From the NCBI GenBank assembly GCA_023415605.1, contig JAEZKB010000216.1, positions 1-13,643 on the forward strand: a stretch of 13,643 nt of DNA, given 5' to 3'. Position 1 is the first letter of the stretch, and every line of letters starts with the position of its first letter. The stretch is from Pseudomonadota bacterium. GTDB taxonomy: Bacteria; Pseudomonadota; Alphaproteobacteria; Rhizobiales; Devosiaceae. Position numbers and translations under genes: made by a program. A model generated the notes under the pieces. It saw nothing but the letters and a program-made list of their open reading frames with translations. It had not been told where the DNA came from and ran no database searches. This document shows positions 1 to 7,139 of the stretch, one piece after another.

Positions 1-643
1 GGTCAATGTCGACCGGGCTTGGCGTGTCGTTGCGGGCGATCATGTCGGCGTAGTGCGTCACCTGGCCGACGATCTTGCTGTCCTCGATCTTGCTGAGGTC
101 CTTGCCCTTGAGCAGGCTGTAGAGCAGCTTCTTCAGCCCCGGCAGCGCATCTGGGAAGTGGCAGGCGATTATCGACTTGCCGTGGCCGGCTAGGACCAGT
201 GCCTCGGCCTTTTCAAAGAGCTGCTTCAAGTCGAGCGTGATGATCACCTCGGCGCCGGAGTTGGCGACGATGTGGCTCAGCTCGTGCACCGTGTAGAGCG
301 GGTTGCAGTTCACCACCGTGCCTCCGGCGCGCAGCACACCGTAATACGCCACGACGTAGAACGGCGTATTGGGGAGGAGCAGCGCCACGCGGCTGCCCTT
401 CTTGACGCCGAACTGAGTCTGCAAGGCACCCGCAAAGGCGTTGATGGCTCTACCGAGAGCACCGAACTTTGTCTTGGCGCCGAGGAAATCGAGAGCGTCC
501 ACATCCGGCGTCCGCGCGCAGGCGGCGAGCACTTGCTCGTGCACGGGTGTGTCATTGATCGACACGTCCCAGGTGATGCCTTCAGGGTAGTGCTCGATCC
601 AAGGTCGAACCCGAGGCGCCTCTTGTGCGTTATCAACTGCCAT
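1..643 (-). CDS. fadD: Long-chain fatty acid--CoA ligase, N-terminal part (cut by left window edge)
   Basis: The minus strand reads from an ATG at 643-641 without a stop to base 1, giving about 214 residues. The protein starts MAVDNAQEAPRVRPWIEHYP and contains ALLLPNTPFYVVAYYGVLRAG and VVNCNPLYTVHELSHI. These are typical of the N-terminal domain of FadD-type adenylate-forming ligases, which make acyl-CoA from fatty acid, ATP and CoA at the inner membrane. The ATP-binding P-loop and the C-terminal lid lie beyond the edge and cannot be checked. A strong Shine-Dalgarno GGAGG (complement of 652-656) sits 8 nt before the ATG, which fixes the start. The gene is divergent from fadE and shares its control region. 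Its activated product feeds the fadE-fadJ-fadI pathway opposite. Family-level assignment is firm; chain-length preference is unknown. Confidence 0.92.
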   Translation of the reverse strand, partial: MAVDNAQEAPRVRPWIEHYPEGITWDVSINDTPVHEQVLAACARTPDVDALDFLGAKTKFGALGRAINAFAGALQTQFGVKKGSRVALLLPNTPFYVVAYYGVLRAGGTVVNCNPLYTVHELSHIVANSGAEVIITLDLKQLFEKAEALVLAGHGKSIIACHFPDALPGLKKLLYSLLKGKDLSKIEDSKIVGQVTHYADMIARNDTPSPVDID

Positions 644-680
644 TCACCGTTCCTCCCGGACTTTCCGTCCCTTTGCGGGT

Positions 681-709
681 ACTATTCCACGGCATTACGT
701 AAGCGTCAA
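681..709 (-). promoter_or_regulatory. Putative fadD promoter
   Basis: On the minus strand, TTGACG (709-704) and AATAGT (686-681) are separated by exactly 17 nt and lie upstream of the fadD Shine-Dalgarno. The -35 matches consensus at 5 of 6 positions and the -10 at 4 of 6. The -35 hexamer is one end of the degenerate operator copy at 694-709, so a bound repressor would block it. This is inferred from sequence only. Confidence 0.45.
694..709. promoter_or_regulatory. Degenerate operator copy over the fadD -35 region
   Basis: ATTACGTAAGCGTCAA matches the perfect palindrome at 761-776 at 12 of 16 positions, keeping the right arm CGTCAA and the left core ACGTA. It overlaps the proposed fadD -35 box. 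Probably a second, weaker binding site for the same regulator. Confidence 0.4.
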
Positions 710-760
710 ACGAGCGACGTGGGTAGGAAGATGCACGCTGTGAACGTATGGGGCGTCAGA

Positions 761-776
761 TTGACGTATACGTCAA
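761..776. promoter_or_regulatory. Perfect 16-bp palindromic operator between fadD and fadE
   Basis: TTGACGTATACGTCAA is a perfect inverted repeat of two 8-bp arms. It lies 74 nt before the fadE start and 117 nt before the fadD start. A copy differing at one base lies upstream of oppA (6975-6990). ACGT-core palindromes of this size are typical of dimeric TetR- or MerR-type regulators of acyl-CoA catabolism, but I cannot name the regulator and none is encoded in the window. Confidence 0.65.
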
Positions 777-849
777 CTGTGCGTTACGTTAGTGGAAAGT
801 CGACGGGAGCAAGCCTAGATTTGCCCCAGCGTGAACAGGGAGGCTTATC

Positions 850-3345
850 TTGGCACTAGTGGTCCTCGTCCTCGGTATTGTGGCGGTCGCGACCCTGGCC
901 ATGCGCCGGGCGCCCCTCTGGCAATGGGCCCTGGCCTTTGCCGTACTCGGCGCGCTCACCCGTATCGTTATCGATGACGCCGGTCTTTGGCTCGCTACCG
1001 ACGCGGTTGGCTGGGTTTTCGCCCTCCTGCCGGGCATTGTGCTCGGCCTCCTCTCAATTCCGGCGCTGCGCCAGCTGGTCGTTACCGGCCCCGCCTATGG
1101 TATCGTCAAGAAGATCTTGCCGCGCGTGTCGCGCACTGAGCAGGAAGCGCTCGATGCCGGCACCGTCGGCTGGGATGCCGAGCTTTTCTCCGGGCGCCCG
1201 GACTGGAACAAGTTGCGCGGCATCCGCAAAGTCACCCTAAGCGCAGAAGAACAGGCTTTCCTGGATGGCCCCGTGGAGAAAGTCTGCTCGATGATCGACG
1301 ACTGGGACATCCGGCACAACCGTGCCGACCTGCCCGGCGAAGTGTGGGACTTCCTCAAGTCCCAGGGCTTCCTCGGCATGCTGATCTCCAAGGAATATGG
1401 TGGGCTCGGCTTCTCTGCCCAGGCGCAGAGCCAGGTAGTCTCCAAGATCGCCAGCCGCTCGGTCGCAGCCGGCATCACCGTTATGGTGCCGAACTCGCTC
1501 GGGCCGGGCGAACTGCTGGAAAAGTATGGCACGCCGGAGCAGAAGGATAAGTATCTCGCTCGCCTCGCCAAGGGCCTCGAAGTGCCGTGCTTCGCGCTAA
1601 CCGGCCCTCACGCGGGTTCGGATGCGGCGGGCATGCGCGACGTCGGCGTCGTTACCTACGACATGTACGAAGGCAAGAAGACGCTGGGCGTGAAGCTCAG
1701 CTGGGATAAGCGCTACATCACGCTGGCGCCGGTCGCGACCCTGCTCGGCCTCGCCTTCAACCTGCACGACCCCGAGCACCTGATCGGTGAAGTCGACGAT
1801 ATCGGCATCACGCTGGCGCTGGTGCCGGCCAACTTCAAAGGCGTCGAGATCGGCCGCCGGCACTATCCGGCGCGCTCGGCCTTCATGAACGGCCCGACCC
1901 GCGGCCGCAATGTCTTCATCCCGATGGAATTCCTCATCGGCGGCACGCAGTATGCGGGGCAGGGCTGGCGCATGCTGATGGAGTGCCTGTCAACCGGCCG
2001 CGCGATCTCGCTCCCGGCTATCGGCACCGTGTCGATCAAGCACGCCCTGCGTACTACTTCCGCCTATGCCCGTATCCGCCGCCAGTTCGGCATTCCGGTG
2101 GGCATCATGGAAGGTGTCGCCGATCCGCTCAGCCGAATGATCCGCAACGCCTACACCTTCGAGGCCGCGCGCGGCCTCACCGCTTCGATGGTGGACGAAG
2201 GCCAGAAGCCGGCAGTGATTTCCGCGCTGCTCAAGTACCGCACCACCGATGCGATGCGCGACAGTGTGAATGACGCGCTCGACATTCATGGCGGTCGCGC
2301 CGTGCAGGATGGTCCGTCGAACTACCTGTTCTCGGGGTATATGAACACACCGGTGGCGATCACCGTCGAAGGCGCCAATATCCTGACCCGCACACTCATC
2401 ACATTCGCACAGGGTGCGCTGCGCGCTCACCCCTATCTCTATCGTGAGATCGAGGCGGTGCAGAACCCGGATCGCAAGGCCGGCGTCAAAGCCTTCGACA
2501 AAGCGTTTGCTGGTCACATCAGCTTCATTCTGCGCAACATGGCAGGCAGCTTCCTGCACGCCATCAGCTTCGGCACCTTCGCGTCCTCGCCGCTGCCGGG
2601 CGATCTCGGTAAGCACTACAAGCAGCTTGCGCGTTATTCGCAGAGCTTCGCGCTGGTGGGCGACTGGACGGTGGCCTTCCTCGGCGGCGATCTCAAGCGC
2701 AAGCAGCGTCTCTCCGGCCGCATGGCCGACATCCTTTCGGATCTCTACCTGATCTCGGCCGTGCTCAAGCGTTTCGAAGACGAGGGCGGCCTCGCCGAAG
2801 ATCGGGCGCTGGTCGATGCCATCGTGCGCGACCGCGTCTATGCCATCGAGCAGAGCTTTGCAGCTGTGTTCGCAAACTTCCCTAATGTGGTGCTCCGTAA
2901 CCTGATGCGCGTGTTGGTGTTTCCGCTCGGGCGTCACGCAAAGCCGGCCTCGGACCGGCACACCTATCGGCTGGTACGCGCCGTGCTGCGGCCGGGTGCT
3001 TTCCGCGACCGGCTGACGACCGGCGTCTATGTCTCCATGGACCCCAAGGACGTCACTGGCGTTCTGGAGGATGCCTTCATAAAGGTGACGAAGGCAGAGG
3101 AGGTCGAGGCCAAGTTCGTGCGGGCGGTCAAGAAGAACATCATCCAGCGCCGCCTTGATCGCGACGCTATCACCGACGCGGTCGATCAGGGCGTGCTGAC
3201 CGAGGCCGAAGCGGCCGTGCTGCGGCTCGCCGACCAGGCCACCGACCGGGCCATTCGCGTCGACGATTTCGATCCTGACGAACTGACTCCCAAGCAGATG
3301 TCGCGCGACCCCGGTCCGTCGCGTCCCGCCAACGCCGCCGAATAG
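850..3345 (+). CDS. fadE: FadE-type acyl-CoA dehydrogenase, membrane-associated
   Basis: This 831-residue protein is close in length to E. coli FadE (814) and far longer than ordinary acyl-CoA dehydrogenases (about 380-400). It catalyses the first beta-oxidation step, FAD-dependent oxidation of acyl-CoA to trans-2-enoyl-CoA. Residues 1-80 hold about three hydrophobic segments, so it should sit at the inner membrane. The dehydrogenase core follows, with FALTGPHAGSDAAGM. The motif ITVEGANILTR places the likely catalytic base at Glu507, by analogy with the YEG motif of other family members. The C-terminal third (from about residue 530) matches the extra FadE domain. The start is TTG at 850, chosen because GGGAGG at 838-843 is ideally spaced and no in-frame ATG precedes the hydrophobic segment. 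It is the first gene of the fad operon; the gap to fadJ is 17 nt. Confidence 0.95.
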   Translation: MALVVLVLGIVAVATLAMRRAPLWQWALAFAVLGALTRIVIDDAGLWLATDAVGWVFALLPGIVLGLLSIPALRQLVVTGPAYGIVKKILPRVSRTEQEALDAGTVGWDAELFSGRPDWNKLRGIRKVTLSAEEQAFLDGPVEKVCSMIDDWDIRHNRADLPGEVWDFLKSQGFLGMLISKEYGGLGFSAQAQSQVVSKIASRSVAAGITVMVPNSLGPGELLEKYGTPEQKDKYLARLAKGLEVPCFALTGPHAGSDAAGMRDVGVVTYDMYEGKKTLGVKLSWDKRYITLAPVATLLGLAFNLHDPEHLIGEVDDIGITLALVPANFKGVEIGRRHYPARSAFMNGPTRGRNVFIPMEFLIGGTQYAGQGWRMLMECLSTGRAISLPAIGTVSIKHALRTTSAYARIRRQFGIPVGIMEGVADPLSRMIRNAYTFEAARGLTASMVDEGQKPAVISALLKYRTTDAMRDSVNDALDIHGGRAVQDGPSNYLFSGYMNTPVAITVEGANILTRTLITFAQGALRAHPYLYREIEAVQNPDRKAGVKAFDKAFAGHISFILRNMAGSFLHAISFGTFASSPLPGDLGKHYKQLARYSQSFALVGDWTVAFLGGDLKRKQRLSGRMADILSDLYLISAVLKRFEDEGGLAEDRALVDAIVRDRVYAIEQSFAAVFANFPNVVLRNLMRVLVFPLGRHAKPASDRHTYRLVRAVLRPGAFRDRLTTGVYVSMDPKDVTGVLEDAFIKVTKAEEVEAKFVRAVKKNIIQRRLDRDAITDAVDQGVLTEAEAAVLRLADQATDRAIRVDDFDPDELTPKQMSRDPGPSRPANAAE

Positions 3346-3362
3346 CAACAAGGAGCCGGAAC

Positions 3363-5333
3363 TTGGCCCAACCGCAACTTCCGCCGACGAAGAACTGGCG
3401 TTTCGAACTCGATTTCGAGGGCATCGGATGGCTGACCATCGATACGCCCAAGGCGCCGGTGAATACGCTCAGCCGCGAGGCCATCGCCGAACTGGAAACG
3501 CTGGTGCTGCGCTTCGAAGACCTCGTCGCCGAGGGATCGTTGCAGGGCGTGGTGCTGCTTTCAGCCAAGGATAGCGGCTTCATCGCGGGCGCGGATGTCT
3601 CCGAGTTCGACCAGATGTCGGATGTCTCGGTGCTGCCCGAGGCGCTGCGGCGGACCCACGCCCTGTTCGACCGGATCGAGAACTTCAAGGTACCGTTCGT
3701 TGCCGGCATCCATGGCTTCTGCCTGGGCGGTGGCCTCGAGTTGGCGCTCGCCTGCCACTGGCGCATCGCGGTCAACAATGACTCGACTCGGATCGGCTTC
3801 CCCGAAGTAAATCTTGGCATTTTCCCGGGCTTCGGCGGCACCGGACGTTCGATTCGGCAGGCCGGTCCGGTGGATGCCATGCAGGCCATGCTCACCGGCC
3901 GAATGCTGAAAGCCGGCGCAGCGCGCGGCATGGGCCTCGTCGACAAGCTGGTGCGCCATCGCGACCAACTGCGCTGGGAAGGCCGCAAGGCGGTGCTCGC
4001 CAAGAAGCGGTCGGATCCGGCGCCTTGGACCAAGAGCATCATGGCCAAGGGGCCGTTGCGGGACTACGTCGCCAAGAAGATGCGCGAGGAGGTCGGCAAG
4101 AAAGCCCGCCGCGAGCACTTCCCAGCGCCGTATGCGCTGATCGAACTGTTCGAGAAGCATGGGGATGACCCCAAGGCGATGAGCAAAGGCGAGATTGACG
4201 CCTTTGTGCCGCTGTTGGCGTCGGAGACGGCCACCAACTTGCGCAAGGTCTTCTTCATGTCGGAAGGTCTTAAGAAGCAAGGCCTGCGCGGCACCGAAAA
4301 GCCGGTGTTCCGCCGCGTGCATGTGATCGGCGCCGGCGTCATGGGCGGCGACATTGCCGCCTGGTGCGCATTGCGCGGCATGGGCGTGACGCTGCAAGAC
4401 CTCGACATGGAGCGCATCAAGCCGGCACTCGACCGGGCCAAGTCGCTGTTCAAGAAGCGACTGAAAAAGCCGGTCGAAGTGCAGTCCGCTATCGCCCGTC
4501 TTGAGGCAGATCCCGAGGGCAGGGGTCTCGCCCGCGCCGATGTGGTGATCGAGGCAGTGGTCGAGAATTTAGAGATCAAGCGCAAGATCTTCCTCGATGC
4601 CGAAAAGCGCGTGCCGGCGCACGCCATCATCGCCACCAACACCTCATCGATCGAGCTCGAACGCATCGCCGAGGGGCTGGTCAATCCCTCCAGACTCATC
4701 GGTCTACACTTCTTCAACCCGGTGGCGCAGCTGCCGCTGGTCGAGGTGATCCGGTCGAAGTTCAACACCGATCTCGATATTGCCCGTGGGGCCAGCTTCG
4801 CGCTCGCGATTGGAAAGTCGCCGTTGGTGGTGAAGTCCGCGCCGGGTTTTCTCGTCAATCGCGTGCTCATGCCCTACATGCTGGGCGCCGTGCAGCTGGT
4901 CGAGGCCGGTCAGTCCAAAGAGCAGATCGACGCTGCCGCCGTCGCCTTCGGCATGCCGATGGGGCCGATCGAGCTGATGGATACCGTCGGTCTCGATGTC
5001 GGCAAGTCGGTGGCCGAGGAGTTGGGTCACTCAGTGCCTGAGAACTCGCAGTTCGCCCGTCTGGTCAACGAGAAGAAGCTGGGCCGCAAGACCGGCGAGG
5101 GCTTCTACAAGTGGGATAAGGGCAAAGCCATCAAGGGCGAGGTGCCCGAGCACAAGGACCTTGCCGGGTTCGGTCGCGAGCTGGTGAAACCACTGGTCGA
5201 TGCCACTGTCGTTGCCGTCAACGAGGGCGTCGTCGCATCGCCGGACCTTGCCGATATCGGCGTCATCTATGGCACCGGTTTCGCGCCATTCCTCGGTGGC
5301 CCCATGAACGCACGCAAGAACGGGAGGGCATGA
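3363..5333 (+). CDS. fadJ: Bifunctional enoyl-CoA hydratase / 3-hydroxyacyl-CoA dehydrogenase (alpha subunit)
   Basis: The protein carries out hydration of enoyl-CoA and NAD-dependent oxidation of 3-hydroxyacyl-CoA. Residues about 10-200 form the crotonase domain: FIAGADVSEF (oxyanion region), GGGLE with Glu126, and GFPEVNLG with Glu148, the two glutamates expected for a hydratase. From about residue 318 the dehydrogenase starts with HVIGAGVMGG (Rossmann glycines), followed by NTSSIELERIA and GLHFFNPV with catalytic His449. The C-terminal dehydrogenase domain begins near APGFLVNRVLMPY. At 656 residues it is shorter than E. coli FadJ (714) or FadB (729), ending soon after GTGFAPFLGGPMN, where relatives continue for about 50-70 residues. 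The start is TTG, with AAGGAG 7 nt upstream. The next gene, fadI, begins 3 nt after the stop, consistent with an alpha/beta multienzyme complex. Confidence 0.93.
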   Translation: MAQPQLPPTKNWRFELDFEGIGWLTIDTPKAPVNTLSREAIAELETLVLRFEDLVAEGSLQGVVLLSAKDSGFIAGADVSEFDQMSDVSVLPEALRRTHALFDRIENFKVPFVAGIHGFCLGGGLELALACHWRIAVNNDSTRIGFPEVNLGIFPGFGGTGRSIRQAGPVDAMQAMLTGRMLKAGAARGMGLVDKLVRHRDQLRWEGRKAVLAKKRSDPAPWTKSIMAKGPLRDYVAKKMREEVGKKARREHFPAPYALIELFEKHGDDPKAMSKGEIDAFVPLLASETATNLRKVFFMSEGLKKQGLRGTEKPVFRRVHVIGAGVMGGDIAAWCALRGMGVTLQDLDMERIKPALDRAKSLFKKRLKKPVEVQSAIARLEADPEGRGLARADVVIEAVVENLEIKRKIFLDAEKRVPAHAIIATNTSSIELERIAEGLVNPSRLIGLHFFNPVAQLPLVEVIRSKFNTDLDIARGASFALAIGKSPLVVKSAPGFLVNRVLMPYMLGAVQLVEAGQSKEQIDAAAVAFGMPMGPIELMDTVGLDVGKSVAEELGHSVPENSQFARLVNEKKLGRKTGEGFYKWDKGKAIKGEVPEHKDLAGFGRELVKPLVDATVVAVNEGVVASPDLADIGVIYGTGFAPFLGGPMNARKNGRA

Positions 5334-5336
5334 AGA

Positions 5337-6620
5337 ATGGCCGAACTCCGCAAGATCGCCATCGTCGGCAGCGCCCGCATCCCCTTCACGCGCGGTCACA
5401 CCGGTTACGCTAATGAAAGCAATCTCTCGATGATGTCCGCCGCTTTGGGCGGCCTTGCCGACAAGTTCAATCTCAAGGGCGAGAAGATCGACGAGGTCAT
5501 GGGCGGCGCCGTCATTGCGCATAGCCGCGACTTCAACCTCGCTCGCGAGGCGACGCTCGACGCCGGGTTCTCGCCGCGTACGCCGGGCACGAACCTGCAG
5601 ATCGCCTGTGGCACGAGCCTGCAGGCGGCGCTGACGCTAGGCGCGAAGATCGCCACCGGCGAGATCGATAGCGGCATCGCTACCGGCTCGGACACCGTTA
5701 GCGACAGCCCCGTGGTTTTCGGTGACAAGTTCCAGCACCGCATGATCGACCTTTCCCGCGCCCGCACCGGCGGCGAGAAATTAAAGGTGTTCAAGGGCTT
5801 CAACTTAGGGGAACTCACCCCCGTCGCGCCCTCGACGCAGGAGCCGCGCACCGGCCTCTCGATGGGCCAGCATTGCGAGCTGATGGCGCGCGAATGGGGC
5901 ATCACCCGCGACGAGCAGGATGCGCTGGCTTTGAAGAGCCATCACAACGCCGCCAAGGCCTATGACGAGGGCTTCCACGACGACCTCATCGTGCCCTTTG
6001 CCGGCGTGCTCAAGGACAACAATGTCCGCGCCGACACCTCGCTCGAAAAGATGGCGACGATGAAGCCGGCCTTCGACAAGAAGTCGGGCCACGGCACGCT
6101 CACCGCCGCGAACTCCACCCCGCTCACCGACGGCGCCTCCTCGGTGCTGCTGGCGAGCGAAGAGTGGGCGCGTGCCCGCGGCCTGCCGGTACTCGCCTAC
6201 CTGACCCTGGGGCAGGTTGCGGCCAACAATTTCGCGGCCGGCGAGGGCCTGCTGATGGCGCCCACCATCGCGGTGTCGGAGATGCTGCGGCGGTCGAACC
6301 TCACCTTCGCGGATATCGACCTTTTCGAAATCCACGAGGCCTTCGCCGCCCAGGTGCTGGCCACACTGAAGGCTTGGCGCGATCCGGAATACAATCGCAC
6401 TGTGCTCGATCGCGAGACGCCGCTGGGCGACATCGATCCGGACAAGATCAACACCAAGGGCTCGAGCCTCGCCTATGGCCACCCGTTTGCGGCCACCGGC
6501 GCGCGTATTTTGGGCTTGACGGCGAAGCTCCTCAATACCACTCAGAAGCAGCGCGCCTTGATCTCGGTCTGCACGGCCGGCGGCATGGGCGTGGCGGCAA
6601 TGGTAGAGCGGGCAGCGTAA
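5337..6620 (+). CDS. fadI: Acetyl-CoA acyltransferase (3-ketoacyl-CoA thiolase, beta subunit)
   Basis: This 427-residue thiolase cleaves 3-ketoacyl-CoA with CoA to acetyl-CoA and a shortened acyl-CoA. All thiolase hallmarks are visible: nucleophile Cys91 in QIACGTSLQAA, IHEAFAAQVLA with His333 where biosynthetic thiolases have Asn, AYGHPFAATGAR with His382, and CTAGGMGVAAM with Cys412. The length and the HEAF motif fit FadI (436 in E. coli) better than FadA (387). The ATG lies 3 nt after the fadJ stop, with GGGAGG inside the end of fadJ. The stop codon TAA overlaps the next ATG by one base, so translation is probably coupled. It likely forms the beta subunit of a complex with the upstream FadJ. 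Confidence 0.94.
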   Translation: MAELRKIAIVGSARIPFTRGHTGYANESNLSMMSAALGGLADKFNLKGEKIDEVMGGAVIAHSRDFNLAREATLDAGFSPRTPGTNLQIACGTSLQAALTLGAKIATGEIDSGIATGSDTVSDSPVVFGDKFQHRMIDLSRARTGGEKLKVFKGFNLGELTPVAPSTQEPRTGLSMGQHCELMAREWGITRDEQDALALKSHHNAAKAYDEGFHDDLIVPFAGVLKDNNVRADTSLEKMATMKPAFDKKSGHGTLTAANSTPLTDGASSVLLASEEWARARGLPVLAYLTLGQVAANNFAAGEGLLMAPTIAVSEMLRRSNLTFADIDLFEIHEAFAAQVLATLKAWRDPEYNRTVLDRETPLGDIDPDKINTKGSSLAYGHPFAATGARILGLTAKLLNTTQKQRALISVCTAGGMGVAAMVERAA

Positions 6621-6796
6621 TGGCCGACAACGTCGTCAAATTCCGGAAGATCGAGAAGAAGCCCGAGCCCAAAGCGCCTCAACAGCGCCCACCGGGGGAG
6701 CCGCCCAAGCTGCCCAATTGGCTGCTCTGGGTGGTTCTCGTCGTTGTTGCAGTCGCGCTCGCCGTCATATCGAACCCGCGGGTTTTTGGCCTCTAG
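6620..6796 (+). CDS. Small single-pass membrane protein of unknown function
   Basis: The protein has 58 residues, starting at an ATG that overlaps the fadI stop by one base. It begins MADNVVKFRKIEKK, continues with a proline- and lysine-rich stretch (residues 15-32, including KPEPKAP and RPPGEPPK), then has one hydrophobic helix at about residues 34-50 (NWLLWVVLVVVAVALAVI) and a short tail SNPRVFGL. By the positive-inside rule the basic N-terminus should be cytoplasmic. I recall similar tiny proteins with an MA(D/E)NVV(K/R)FRK start in Hyphomicrobiales, but know of no function. The tight overlap puts it in the fad operon; it could anchor or tune a beta-oxidation complex, though this is only inference from position. 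Confidence 0.8.
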   Translation: MADNVVKFRKIEKKPEPKAPQQRPPGEPPKLPNWLLWVVLVVVAVALAVISNPRVFGL

Positions 6797-6824
6797 GGTC
6801 GCCCGCGGGGTGCTGCTCAAAGCA

Positions 6825-6844
6825 TCTCGATCGCGTCATCGAGA
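6825..6844 (+). terminator. Stem-loop after the fad operon (no T-tract)
   Basis: TCTCGAT and ATCGAGA form a perfect 7-bp stem around a 6-nt loop, 28 nt after the small membrane protein gene. A second stem, ACTCCCC/GGGGAGT (6853-6859 with 6872-6878, loop 12 nt), follows at once. Neither has a T-run, so they are more likely 3'-end protecting or weak termination structures than true intrinsic terminators. Confidence 0.3.
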
Positions 6845-6974
6845 CATATCGCACTCCCCACCCAAGCCCCGGGGGAGTCCGTATGATTCTCGTGTGCGAA
6901 AACCGGCAATCTTGACCCCGATCCCGGACTCATAATCCGCGTCTCCGGTACATAGCTCAAACGCGTCAGACTCG

Positions 6975-6990
6975 TTGACGCATACGTCAA
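6975..6990. promoter_or_regulatory. Palindromic operator upstream of oppA
   Basis: TTGACGCATACGTCAA equals the fadD-fadE palindrome (761-776) at 15 of 16 positions; the single change (T to C) breaks one base pair of symmetry. It lies 149 nt before the oppA start, just upstream of a possible promoter. Both this copy and the one at 761 are preceded within 5 nt by CGTCAGA. It is the main evidence for shared control of fad and opp genes. Confidence 0.6.
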
Positions 6991-7139
6991 GCTTTTCCTT
7001 GTCAACCGCGGCTTTGGCAGTCTAGGGTCCGAGCTTCCCGGCCCAAGGGACGAATATTCCGCGGCTGGTGCAAAGAATAGAACCGGGTGACGTACGCCCG
7101 GTCGTGTCAGGAAAAGTCTGAACAAGGAGATGGGACACA

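Larger units (their letters stand above)
6797..7139. other. Gene-free stretch between the fad and opp operons
   Basis: No coding sequence is supported here. It holds two stem-loops (6825-6844 and 6853-6878) that may end or stabilise the fad transcript, the operator copy at 6975-6990, a possible weak oppA promoter (TTGTCA 6999-7004, 16-nt spacer, TCTAGG 7021-7026) and a leader hairpin ACCGGG/CCCGGT (7082-7087 with 7097-7102). The oppA Shine-Dalgarno AAGGAG lies at 7124-7129. Confidence 0.6.

Noticed and set aside
784..821. Promoter for fadE (TGGAAA 793-798 with TAGATT 816-821, or TTGACG 761-766 with TACGTT 785-790)
   Set aside because: Both candidates match consensus poorly, so no single fadE promoter can be supported from sequence alone.
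272..859. Open frame of 195 codons on the plus strand over fadD and the control region
   Set aside because: It is antisense to fadD, runs through the operators, and has no family features.
1990..3351. Long open frame (453 codons) on the minus strand
   Set aside because: Lies fully antisense to fadE, has low-complexity His/Arg/Gly-rich composition and matches no family I recognise; it is a high-GC shadow of the real gene.
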